Origin: a bacterium
GTDB lineage: Bacteria > UBP18 > UBA7526
Reading direction: 5' to 3'
DNA length: 6,311 nucleotides
NCBI GenBank assembly: GCA_030619985.1
Contig: JAUXAI010000062.1
Location: forward strand, 1-6,311
The first letter of the stretch is position 1; each line of letters begins with the position of its first letter. The notes under the pieces were generated by a model. The model saw nothing but the letters and a program-made list of their open reading frames with translations, was not told the origin of the DNA and ran no database searches. Shown in pieces: positions 1-5,926 of the stretch. The position numbers and the translations under genes are program-made.

Positions 1-1
1 G

Positions 2-685
2 GGAGATTTAGTCCGGCTCTCGGATTTAGCGAGAAGGTTAAGAACTTATTTACTCATCGGTTCTTTAGATTTGGCTTCTGAAGATAATTATTACAACAGC
101 GCCTTTCTCATCTCCCCCAAAGGGGATATCGCCTATCAATATAATAAAATCCATCTCGTCCCCTTCGGAGAGGTTATTCCTTTAAGGAGACAGATTCCTT
201 TCCTGGCCAGGTTGGTGGAGGGAATGGGGGGAGGGGGCTTCAAGGCCGGAGAGGAGTTAACCATCTTTAGTATAGATAGAAAGAGGTTTGGGGTATTAAT
301 CTGTTACGAAGGAATCTTTGATAATCTGGTAAGAAGATTTGTTGAGAAAGGGGCTGACTTCATGATAAATATCACAAACGATGCCTGGTATGAGAGAACA
401 TCTGCCCCTTATCAACACTTCTCCTTCTCCATCTTCCGGGCCATAGAGAATAGGGTCCCCATTGTTCGGGCAGCAAATACCGGGGTCTCGGGATTCATCG
501 ACTCTCAGGGACGAATAAGAAAGGACCTAGATATATTCATTGAAGGAACCCTGGTTGATAAGATTAGTCTGAAGAAACAGGAGACCTTCTACACCAGGTT
601 CGGCAACCTCTTCGCCTATCTCTGCCTTGCCCTAAGCGGCCTTTTCTTAACCGGAGTACTAATTAGGAAAAAGTTGACAAGTTGA
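2..685 (+). CDS. lnt: Apolipoprotein N-acyltransferase, C-terminal part (5' truncated by window edge)
   Basis: Lnt is an inner-membrane enzyme that transfers an acyl chain from phospholipid to the N-terminal cysteine of apolipoproteins, the last step of lipoprotein maturation. The reading frame is open from base 2, so the gene starts upstream; the TTG at 71 is internal. The 227-residue fragment covers most of the periplasmic nitrilase-like domain. YNKIHLVPFGE holds the catalytic Lys (codon 146-148), with the essential Glu eight residues later. GVLICYE holds the catalytic Cys (codon 302-304), with Glu two residues on; both spacings match E. coli Lnt (K335/E343, C387/E389). NDAWY, PYQHFSFSIFRAIENR and RAANTG are typical family motifs. 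The first triad residue (E267 in E. coli) lies outside the window. A hydrophobic segment near fragment residues 200-221 is the usual C-terminal membrane helix. The last three codons and the stop lie in an octamer repeat. Confidence 0.95.
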   Translation, partial: GDLVRLSDLARRLRTYLLIGSLDLASEDNYYNSAFLISPKGDIAYQYNKIHLVPFGEVIPLRRQIPFLARLVEGMGGGGFKAGEELTIFSIDRKRFGVLICYEGIFDNLVRRFVEKGADFMINITNDAWYERTSAPYQHFSFSIFRAIENRVPIVRAANTGVSGFIDSQGRIRKDLDIFIEGTLVDKISLKKQETFYTRFGNLFAYLCLALSGLFLTGVLIRKKLTS

Positions 686-736
686 TAAGTTGATAAGTTG
701 ACAAGTTGATAAGTTGATAAGTTGACAAGTTAATAA
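673..736. repeat. Octamer tandem array, eight copies of GTTGAYAA
   Basis: Eight contiguous 8-bp units are present. Copies 1, 4 and 7 read GTTGACAA; copies 2, 3, 5 and 6 read GTTGATAA; copy 8 is GTTAATAA. The C/T pattern gives a 24-bp higher-order period (one GACAA unit, then two GATAA units). The array starts inside the last codons of lnt and supplies its TGA stop at 683-685. There are no spacers and no open frame across it. It looks like a simple-sequence repeat that grew by slippage or unequal exchange of 24-bp blocks. Confidence 0.95.
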
Positions 737-749
737 GGATTAAACCATT

Positions 750-831
750 TCCCGTAAAGTCGTCCCACCTCCATCGGGACTCCCACGGGATAGGCGCGAG
801 CCATGCCGAAGGCAGGTCCGCCTCTAGCGGA
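750..831. repeat. GC-rich palindromic cluster (three hairpins)
   Basis: Three inverted repeats lie side by side. TCCCGT (750-755) pairs with ACGGGA (785-790) and encloses GTCCC (762-766) paired with GGGAC (776-780), giving a two-tier stem. TGCC (804-807) pairs with GGCA (811-814) around a three-base loop. TCCGC (817-821) pairs with GCGGA (827-831). No T-tract follows, so it is not a classical terminator, though it could protect the lnt transcript's 3' end. Its CCGCC/GGCGG-like and CGAAGG-like pieces resemble the GC-rich elements near 3634-3654 and 5145-5176, suggesting an interspersed palindrome family. Confidence 0.7.
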
Positions 832-892
832 AATTGGAAAGTGTTAAAATGCGGGCCATAACTTAAAACCTATTTCCTAATTTCCAATATTT

Positions 893-930
893 TTAGAGTC
901 AGATTTGGTATTGTATATATTCGCGCGAAT
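893..930 (+). promoter_or_regulatory. Weak candidate prfB promoter with overlapping 12-bp palindrome
   Basis: TTAGAG (893-898) and TATATT (916-921) are 17 bp apart. The -10 is reasonable and the -35 is poor. The perfect palindrome ATTCGCGCGAAT (919-930) overlaps the end of the -10, where an operator could act. The CG-rich palindrome stands out from its AT-rich surroundings. A promoter is expected in this gap, but this choice is weakly supported. Confidence 0.25.
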
Positions 931-990
931 GCGCAAACACTCATATGCAAATAGTGCGGAATAGAAAAAGTAGAGAACAAAGGGGGTAAG

Positions 991-2083
991 ATGATTGAAA
1001 AATTGACCAGGGAACTGGAAAGGTTGAAGGAAGGATTGGAAGAGATAAGGGGCTATCTTTGACTTAGATAAAGTAAAGGAAGAGATTGAAAGGATAGAGA
1101 AAGAGACTCTGGCCCCTGACTTCTGGAAGGATAGGAAGAAGGCAGCGAGCACCACAAAGGGAGTAAATACCCTAAAGATGAAACTCAACTCCTGGACGAA
1201 ACTAAAAGAAGATTATGAGGAGCTGGAGGTATATTTAGAGCTACTTAAAGAGAAAGAAGACAGAAAGGTCTTAGGGGAAGTAAAAGAAGGAATCTCTAAA
1301 CTCTCTAAGGAACTGGATAGCCTGAAACTGAAGAGCATGCTCAAGGAGGAAGAAGACCCCAATAATGCCATCTTATTCATCCATGCTGGTGCTGGAGGAA
1401 CGGAGTCCTGCGATTGGGCGAACATGCTCTTAAGGATGTATCTCAGATGGGCAGAGAGGAGGGACTATACCTCCCAGATTTTGCATGTCACGGGAGGAGA
1501 GGAGGCGGGGATAAGGTCGGCAACTCTCCTCATCAGTGGCTCCTATGCCTATGGCTATCTTAAGGCAGAAAGCGGGGTCCATAGGTTAGTTAGAATCTCT
1601 CCCTTCGATGCGGCAAAGAGGAGACATACCTCCTTTGCCTCTGTCTTCGCCTCTCCCGAGATCGATGAGTCCATAGAGGTAGAGATTAAGGATGCTGATT
1701 TGAGAATAGATACCTATCGGGCAAGTGGGGCTGGTGGCCAGCATGTCAATGTCACTGACTCCGCGGTGAGGATTACCCATCTTCCCACGGGGATTGTTGC
1801 CCAGTGCCAGAATGAGAGGTCGCAGCACCAGAATAAAGCAACCGCTTTAAAGATTCTACGTTCCCGGCTATTTGAATATTATAGAGAGCAGGAAAGGGAA
1901 AAGTTAGCCGAGATCGAGAAGAAAAAGAAGAAGATTGAGTGGGGCTCCCAGATCCGTTCCTATGTCTTACATCCCTATAAAATGGTCAAGGACCATCGGA
2001 CAAACTTAGAGAAAGGAAATGTGGATAAAGTTCTGGATGGAGAGATAGATGAGTTCATAGAGGCCTACTTAACGCGTGCTTGA
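991..2083 (+). CDS. prfB: Peptide chain release factor 2 (programmed +1 frameshift)
   Basis: RF2 recognises UGA and UAA in the ribosomal A site and triggers release of the finished protein. Translation starts at ATG 991 behind AGGGGG (981-986). It meets an in-frame TGA at 1060-1062 after 23 codons and continues in the +1 frame by skipping T1060, so the product is join(991..1059,1061..2083), 363 residues (E. coli 365). The N-terminal helical domain covers roughly the first 110 residues. The stop-recognition tripeptide SPF is at 203-205 and the catalytic GGQ at 248-250, both offset by two from E. coli (205-207, 250-252). SPF, rather than the P-x-T of RF1, fixes the identity. The residue matching E. 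coli K-12 Thr246 is Ala (RASGAGGQ), the form common in other bacteria. ATG 1178 is internal (Met63). lysS follows after 56 bp. Confidence 0.97.
1048..1063 (+). promoter_or_regulatory. prfB +1 recoding site
   Basis: The codons AGG GGC TAT CTT TGA are followed by C. This matches the E. coli prfB site (AGG GGG TAT CTT TGA C) except for one base in the internal Shine-Dalgarno-like element. The slippery CTT T and the poor-context TGA C are intact. Known logic: when RF2 is scarce the ribosome pauses at UGA, slips by one base from CUU to UUU and makes more RF2; when RF2 is plentiful, translation stops after 23 residues. The downstream frame (from GAC 1061) runs uninterrupted to the stop at 2083. Confidence 0.95.
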
Positions 2084-2109
2084 CATATAGAAGCAATATG
2101 TGATATGAT
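2080..2109 (+). promoter_or_regulatory. Predicted sigma70-type promoter for lysS
   Basis: A perfect -35 TTGACA (2080-2085) is followed after 18 bp by TATGAT (2104-2109), five of six matches to the -10. A TG at 2101-2102 makes an extended -10. The -35 contains the TGA stop of prfB (2081-2083). Transcription would start near 2116, leaving a leader of about 25 bases before the GTG of lysS. This is the best promoter match I found in the window and suggests lysS can be transcribed independently of prfB. Confidence 0.6.
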
Positions 2110-2130
2110 GAAAATTCAAATAATTGACGT

Positions 2131-2142
2131 GAGGTAAAAGTG
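2131..2142 (+). promoter_or_regulatory. lysS ribosome binding site and GTG start
   Basis: GAGGT (2131-2135) sits four bases before the GTG at 2140. The protein sequence after this GTG ([17 protein letters not shown]) matches the usual LysRS N-terminus. This supports a GTG start rather than a later ATG; the next in-frame Met codon is at residue 61, inside the OB fold. Confidence 0.75.
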
Positions 2143-3609
2143 GAAGAACTCATTAAAGTAAGGCATGAGAAGCTCAAAAGGTTGAGGGAAGAGAAGATAG
2201 AGCCCTATCCCCATAGGTATAAGATCACCCATAAGGCAAGAGAAATATTGGAGAAATATAAAAAACTAAAGATTGGGGAAAAGGTAAAGGGCTCCAAGGT
2301 TTCTTTGGCAGGAAGGATTATGAGTAAGAGGGGTCATGGGAAGAGCGGATTTGCCCATATAATGGATGGCAGTGGCAAGATTCAAGTATATACCAAGTTC
2401 GATGTTGTGGGGGAGAAGAAGTATGACCTCTATAAGAAGCTCGATATCGGGGACTTCATCGGAGTTGAAGGTAGAATATTTAAGACCAAGACTGGGGAGA
2501 TAACTGTCCTGGTTGAAGATTTTACCCTTTTGGCAAAGTCTCTGAGGCCCTTGCCAGAGAAATGGCACGGATTAAAAGACGTGGAAATGAGGTTCAGGCA
2601 GAGATACATTGATCTAATTATGAATCCAGAAGTCAAAGAGGTCTTTCTGAAAAGGTCACGGATCACGTCTCTAATAAGAGAGTTCTTAGATAAAAAGGGT
2701 TTCCTAGAGATTGAGACCCCCATGATGCAGCCCATTCCAGGAGGAGCAGCCGCTACACCATTTATTACCCACCATAAGGCATTGCACCGAGATTTATACC
2801 TGAGGATTGCTCCGGAACTTTACTTGAAGAGGTTAATCGTGGGAGGGATGGAGAGGGTCTATGAGATAAATAGGAACTTCAGGAATGAGGGGATCTCCAC
2901 CAAGCACAATCCAGAGTTCACCATGCTCGAGTTATACCAGGCATACTCTGACTATGAAGACTTAATGGAATTGACAACTGAACTAATCGCTAAAATAGCC
3001 AAAGAGGTCCTAGGGACCCTGAAAATAGAGTATCAGGGAGAGAAGATAGATCTAAAGACCCCCTGGAAAAGACTTACTTTAAAAAGCGCTATAAAGAAAT
3101 ACACCAAACTCGATATCGATAAAGTCAAGGATATTAAAAAAGAAGCGAAAAAGATGGGTTTAAGCCTTGAAGAAGTCTTGACCGATACCCAGGTGATAGA
3201 TCATATCTTCAAGGAGTTTGTGGAACCCAAACTCATCCAGCCCACATTCATCATCGATTACCCCAGAGAGCTGTCCCCCTTAGCAAAGGCGAAGAAGAAT
3301 AACCCTAATTTGGCAGAGAGGTTTGAACTCTTCATTGGGACTCTGGAACTAGCCAATGCCTACTCTGAGTTGAATGACCCTATTCTGCAGAGGGAGAGAT
3401 TGAAGGAGCAACTGGCCCTAAGGTGGGCGGGCTCCGAAGATGCCCATATGATGGACGAGGACTTCTTGAGGGCCCTGGAGTATGGTATGCCTCCCTGTGC
3501 GGGATTGGGAATTGGGATCGATAGATTGGTTATGCTCCTAACCGACTCTCCCTCCATTAGGGATGTTATCCTCTTTCCTCATATGAGACCGGAAAAAGTA
3601 GGAAAGTGA
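2140..3609 (+). CDS. lysS: Lysyl-tRNA synthetase, class II
   Basis: This cytoplasmic enzyme activates lysine with ATP and charges tRNA-Lys. It has 489 residues, near the usual 490-505. An N-terminal anticodon-binding OB fold spans about residues 55-135. The class II catalytic core follows: motif 1 around 188-198 ([11 protein letters not shown]), motif 2 around 247-264 (starting FRNEG, with the KHNPEF loop), and motif 3 at about 455-468 ([13 protein letters not shown]). The segment [18 protein letters not shown] and the end [12 protein letters not shown] are typical of bacterial LysRS. All catalytic motifs look intact and no truncation is seen. It follows prfB by 56 bp, the same neighbour as in E. 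coli, but has its own strong promoter-like sequence. A repeat-rich 248-bp gap separates it from lolC. Confidence 0.97.
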   Translation: MEELIKVRHEKLKRLREEKIEPYPHRYKITHKAREILEKYKKLKIGEKVKGSKVSLAGRIMSKRGHGKSGFAHIMDGSGKIQVYTKFDVVGEKKYDLYKKLDIGDFIGVEGRIFKTKTGEITVLVEDFTLLAKSLRPLPEKWHGLKDVEMRFRQRYIDLIMNPEVKEVFLKRSRITSLIREFLDKKGFLEIETPMMQPIPGGAAATPFITHHKALHRDLYLRIAPELYLKRLIVGGMERVYEINRNFRNEGISTKHNPEFTMLELYQAYSDYEDLMELTTELIAKIAKEVLGTLKIEYQGEKIDLKTPWKRLTLKSAIKKYTKLDIDKVKDIKKEAKKMGLSLEEVLTDTQVIDHIFKEFVEPKLIQPTFIIDYPRELSPLAKAKKNNPNLAERFELFIGTLELANAYSELNDPILQRERLKEQLALRWAGSEDAHMMDEDFLRALEYGMPPCAGLGIGIDRLVMLLTDSPSIRDVILFPHMRPEKVGK

Positions 3610-3620
3610 GAGAATTTCTA

Positions 3621-3663
3621 ATTACCAATTCCTCCCGAAGGACAAGCCTACGGGACAGGTAAT
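3621..3663. repeat. Small GC-rich palindromic element in AT-rich flanks
   Basis: ATTACC (3621-3626) pairs with GGTAAT (3658-3663), enclosing CCCG (3634-3637) paired with CGGG (3651-3654). AATTCC occurs as a direct repeat at 3627-3632 and 3661-3666 around the GC-rich core. It lies 11 bp after the lysS stop. The composition (CCCGAAGG, ACGGGA) echoes the hairpin cluster after lnt, so it may belong to the same interspersed family. Confidence 0.5.
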
Positions 3664-3667
3664 TCCC

Positions 3668-3799
3668 AATGAGGGAAAGGTAGTTGGGTTAAGGTAAGGT
3701 AGTGAGTTTAGTAGTTGGGTAAGGGTTAGGTGTTTTTAAAAAGACCAACTACCTAACCTAACAACCAAACCAACAACCTAACCCTAACCCTTTAACCAA
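3668..3799. repeat. Strand-asymmetric imperfect inverted repeat (C-free arm, then G-free arm)
   Basis: Bases 3668-3744 (77 nt) contain no C, and 3744-3799 (56 nt) contain no G. The two arms are related by inversion. GGTAGTTGG (3679-3687) is the exact complement of CCAACTACC (3745-3753), and the 15 bases from 3717 pair with those from 3776 at 14 of 15 positions. The centre is a T5A5 run (TTTTTAAAAA, 3733-3742). Units such as GGGTTA/TAACCC resemble telomere repeats, but here they look like a degenerate simple repeat. The RNA could fold into a long hairpin and act as a processing or termination signal between lysS and lolC; this is inference. Confidence 0.75.
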
Positions 3800-3814
3800 G
3801 TGTGAAATGTTTTG

Positions 3815-3848
3815 TTAGAAATTGGATATTAGACATTAGAAATTGGAG
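3815..3848. repeat. TTAGAAATTGGA direct repeat before lolC
   Basis: The 12-mer TTAGAAATTGGA occurs at 3815-3826 and 3836-3847, a spacing of 21 bp, with the related TATTAGACATTAGA between. The second copy ends in GGAG, which doubles as the lolC ribosome binding site. It belongs to an AT-rich simple-repeat type different from those in the other gaps. Confidence 0.8.
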
Positions 3849-3860
3849 TTTCGAATAATG
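3845..3860 (+). promoter_or_regulatory. lolC ribosome binding site (inside a repeat) and ATG start
   Basis: GGAG (3845-3848) lies nine bases before ATG 3858. A TTG at 3843 is in frame but would add only five residues and would place the ribosome binding site inside the gene. From 3858 the protein begins MRYSLFIALRYL, the usual start of LolC/E proteins. ATG 3858 is therefore chosen. Confidence 0.75.
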
Positions 3861-5078
3861 CGTTATTCTTTATTTATTGCTTTGAGATATTTAAAGGGAG
3901 GAAAGGGAAGCCCTTTCCTCTCAGTCATTACTTTAATCTCTATCGGGGGAGTAACCTTAGGGGTGGCTACTCTAATCATTACCCTATCTGTAATGAATGG
4001 CTTCCATGAGGACCTGCGGGACAAGATCGTAGGGACCAATGCCCACATCGTCATCCTGAAAGAGGGCTCAGAGGGCTTAGCTAACTATGAAGAATTGGGA
4101 AGAAGGGTTGAGGGAATGGAGCATGTCCTGGCCACCTCTCCCTTTATCTTCGGCCAGGCCATGATAAGATCCTCTACAGGTTCTTTAGGGGTTGTGATAA
4201 GGGGGATAGATATAGATAAAGAGACTAAGGTAACAGACCTCGATGAAAATATCATAAAGGGAAACTTGAAGGGGTTTGGTTCCAATAGCCTTATCCTGGG
4301 TAAGGAGCTGGCCATGAGCCTGGGAGCGGATGTTGGCGAACGGGTGAAGATTATATCTCCCAAGGGAATTGCGACGCCCATAGGTATGAAACCTAGGTTC
4401 AAGAATTTTAAAGTCACTGGAATATTCGATACCGGAATGTATGAGTATGACTCAACCCTAGCCTATGTAACATTGGATAGCGCCCAGGGATTATTTGGGA
4501 TGGGGGAGGTGGTTACCGGGCTCCAGGTGAAGATAGATGATATCTACCAGGCAGGTAAGATGGATAAAAGAATCCAGAAGAAATTGGGCTATCCCTACTG
4601 GGTGAGGAACTGGATGGAGCTCAATAGCAACCTCTTCGCTGCCCTAAAGATGGAGAAGATTACCATGACCGTTATTCTGGTTCTTATCATCCTGGTGGCT
4701 GCCTTTAACATCGCCAGCGCCCTGATCATGAAGGTCATCAGGAAGACGAAGGAGATTGGAATACTGAAGGCCATGGGTGCTCAGCGCAAAAACATCATGT
4801 CTATCTTCATCCTGGAGGGATTGATCATCGGCCTTATGGGAACCCTTTTGGGGACATTCATCGGCTCTTTAATCTGTTTCCTGCAAGATAAGTACCATCT
4901 CGTCAAACTTCCTGGAGGAGGAGAGGTTTACTATATCAGCATTCTGCCTATTTCCATAAGAGGAGGCGATATCCTTCTCATTATCTTAGCAACTATCGGG
5001 ATAAGTCTATTGGCCACCATCTATCCTGCCTGGCGGGGAGCAAGACTGGATCCAGTAGAGGCCATTCGTTATGAATGA
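3858..5078 (+). CDS. lolC: Lipoprotein-releasing ABC transporter permease, LolC/LolE family
   Basis: This inner-membrane permease, with the ATPase LolD, lifts mature outer-membrane lipoproteins out of the inner membrane and hands them to a periplasmic carrier (LolA in E. coli). The 406-residue protein has the family layout. A first membrane helix at about 20-45 leads into SVMNGFHEDLRDKI. A periplasmic MacB/LolC-type domain spans about 50-265 and includes the typical KFXVTGIFDTGMYEYDS-like stretch. Three helices follow at about 267-292, 312-342 and 372-391, forming the FtsX-type domain. The cytoplasmic EIGILKAMGA (about 299-308) is the coupling segment that contacts the ATPase. It ends with YPAWRGARLDPVEAIRYE, as expected. 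Only one permease gene is visible, and lolD is followed by an unrelated gene, so LolC and LolE cannot be told apart; it may form a homodimer. Confidence 0.88.
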   Translation: MRYSLFIALRYLKGGKGSPFLSVITLISIGGVTLGVATLIITLSVMNGFHEDLRDKIVGTNAHIVILKEGSEGLANYEELGRRVEGMEHVLATSPFIFGQAMIRSSTGSLGVVIRGIDIDKETKVTDLDENIIKGNLKGFGSNSLILGKELAMSLGADVGERVKIISPKGIATPIGMKPRFKNFKVTGIFDTGMYEYDSTLAYVTLDSAQGLFGMGEVVTGLQVKIDDIYQAGKMDKRIQKKLGYPYWVRNWMELNSNLFAALKMEKITMTVILVLIILVAAFNIASALIMKVIRKTKEIGILKAMGAQRKNIMSIFILEGLIIGLMGTLLGTFIGSLICFLQDKYHLVKLPGGGEVYYISILPISIRGGDILLIILATIGISLLATIYPAWRGARLDPVEAIRYE

Positions 5079-5092
5079 TAGAAGAATAGAGG

Positions 5093-5120
5093 TTTACAGT
5101 TTACAGTTTACAGCTTACAG
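5093..5120. repeat. Heptamer tandem array, TTTACAG x4
   Basis: Three perfect TTTACAG units (5093-5099, 5100-5106, 5107-5113) are followed by CTTACAG (5114-5120). The array starts 14 bp after the lolC stop. CAGTAA (5118-5123) and TTACTG (5133-5138) then form a small inverted repeat around an A-run. Confidence 0.9.
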
Positions 5121-5128
5121 TAAAAAAA

Positions 5129-5187
5129 CTGGTTACTGTTCGTCCGCCCCAGAGGGGCGAGACCTCGCCTTCGGCGGGCTGGTTACT
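5129..5187. repeat. GC-rich palindrome flanked by 9-bp direct repeats
   Basis: CTGGTTACT occurs at 5129-5137 and 5179-5187, exactly flanking 41 bp of GC-rich sequence. Inside are a perfect hairpin, CGCCCC (5145-5150) with GGGGCG (5154-5159) and a 3-base loop, and a second one, CGCC (5166-5169) with GGCG (5173-5176). The 9-bp flanks look like a target-site duplication of a small non-coding element, or like two units of a simple repeat that the element interrupted. It lies in the lolC-lolD gap, just before the lolD ribosome binding site AGAGGT (5197-5202). Confidence 0.7.
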
Positions 5188-5209
5188 AATTACTTTAGAG
5201 GTTTCTGCG

Positions 5210-5926
5210 ATGGATGACATTATCGTAGCTAAAAATTTATATAAGACCTATTATCAGAATGGCCAGACCATTCCAGTTTTAAAAGGAGTGAATCTCAAAG
5301 TAAAGAAGGGGGAGATTATATCCATCGTTGGTCCCTCTGGTGTAGGAAAGAGCACTCTTCTCCATCTTCTGGGTGCTTTGGATAAACCAACCAAGGGAAA
5401 GGTCTTTTTAGGAGAAGAAGAGGTCTATAGTTTAGATGATAAAGAGCTTGCTACTTTAAGAAATAGAAGGATCGGCTTTCTCTTCCAGTTCCATCACCTC
5501 TTAAGCGAGTTCACTGCTTTAGAAAATGTGATGATGCCGGGACTCATAAAAGTCCAAAGTCCAAAGTCCAATGTCCAAAGTCATCGAGAGATAGAGGAGA
5601 GGGCGAAGGGGATATTGGAGGAGATGGGGTTGGAAAAGAGGTTGGATCATAGACCATGTGAGCTATCGGGAGGAGAGCAGCAGAGGGTCGCTTTGGCAAG
5701 GGCTTTAGTAAATGAGCCAGATGTAATTATAGCGGATGAACCAACAGGAAACCTGGATAGGAAAACAAGCGAGGCGATACATAGCCTTCTCTGGAGGTTG
5801 AGTGAAAAGAAGGGAAAGACCCTCATTATTGCTACCCATAATGAGGAGTTAGCTAAGAGAGCCGAGCGCATGGTTCGCCTGGTGGATGGCAGGACCGCAG
5901 ATGACCGCAGATCGAAACGCAGATGA
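5210..5926 (+). CDS. lolD: Lipoprotein-releasing ABC transporter ATPase LolD
   Basis: LolD is the cytoplasmic ATPase that powers the LolC/E permease encoded just upstream. The 238-residue protein carries a full ABC domain: Walker A GPSGVGKS (41-48), Q-loop Gln93 (FLFQF), signature LSGGEQQR (152-159), Walker B VIIADE (172-177) with catalytic Glu177, D-loop in GNLD (180-183) and H-loop His210. FHHLLSEFTALENVMMP is typical of the LolD/MacB group and, with the neighbour, supports LolD. ATG 5210 has AGAGGT (5197-5202) seven bases upstream. Two oddities appear. Residues 114-124, between the Q-loop region and the helical subdomain, are encoded by a heptamer repeat. Residues 229-238 and the TGA stop are encoded by another repeat that begins at 5893. 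All ATPase motifs are intact, so the protein is probably functional. Confidence 0.93.
   Translation: MDDIIVAKNLYKTYYQNGQTIPVLKGVNLKVKKGEIISIVGPSGVGKSTLLHLLGALDKPTKGKVFLGEEEVYSLDDKELATLRNRRIGFLFQFHHLLSEFTALENVMMPGLIKVQSPKSNVQSHREIEERAKGILEEMGLEKRLDHRPCELSGGEQQRVALARALVNEPDVIIADEPTGNLDRKTSEAIHSLLWRLSEKKGKTLIIATHNEELAKRAERMVRLVDGRTADDRRSKRR
5549..5583. repeat. Heptamer array AAAGTCC x5 inside lolD
   Basis: Three perfect AAAGTCC units (5549-5569) are followed by AATGTCC (5570-5576) and AAAGTCA (5577-5583). The array encodes LolD residues 114-124 (KVQSPKSNVQS). Because three 7-bp units make 21 bp, gain or loss of three units keeps the frame. By comparison with LolD proteins as I remember them, the segment between MMPxLI and ERA is about seven residues longer than usual. 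Confidence 0.9.

Larger units (their letters stand above)
686..990. other. lnt-prfB intergenic region (305 bp), no gene seen
   Basis: I find no convincing coding frame or RNA gene here. From left to right it holds the rest of the octamer array (to 736), a GC-rich cluster of small hairpins (750-831), an AT-rich stretch and a 12-bp perfect palindrome (919-930). Within the AT-rich stretch, ATTGGAAA at 833-840 is mirrored by TTTCCAAT at 881-888. The prfB ribosome binding site AGGGGG lies at 981-986. Compared with the 56-bp prfB-lysS gap it is long, so prfB is probably transcribed from its own promoter. Confidence 0.7.

Noticed and set aside
71-685. TTG at 71 as the start of lnt
   Set aside because: The frame is open upstream to base 2 and encodes Lnt-like sequence (RTYLLIGSLD), so the TTG is internal.
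674-727. Promoters from the three TTGACA motifs in the octamer array
   Set aside because: No acceptable -10 box lies 16-18 bp downstream of any copy; the motif is a by-product of the repeat unit.
673-736. CRISPR array
   Set aside because: Units are 8 bp and contiguous, without unique spacers, and there are no cas genes nearby.
686-990. tRNA or other structured RNA gene in the lnt-prfB gap
   Set aside because: The hairpins are short and do not form a cloverleaf or a riboswitch that I recognise.
877-1188. Minus-strand open frame of 103 codons over the prfB 5' end
   Set aside because: It is antisense to the RF2 N-terminal coding sequence, and no family is recognised.
1178-2083. prfB starting at ATG 1178
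   Set aside because: This omits the N-terminal domain. The upstream frame and recoding site give a 363-residue RF2 with SPF and GGQ at the expected positions.
3776-3799. Telomere-like TAACCC repeats as a chromosome end
   Set aside because: Only two or three units are present within a mixed inverted repeat, and a bacterial gene continues on each side.
3843-3857. TTG 3843 as the lolC start
   Set aside because: It adds five residues not typical of the family and has no ribosome binding site at a good distance.
4085-4417. Minus-strand open frames inside lolC, lysS, prfB and lolD
   Set aside because: All lie opposite well-supported genes and read as low-complexity antisense translations.
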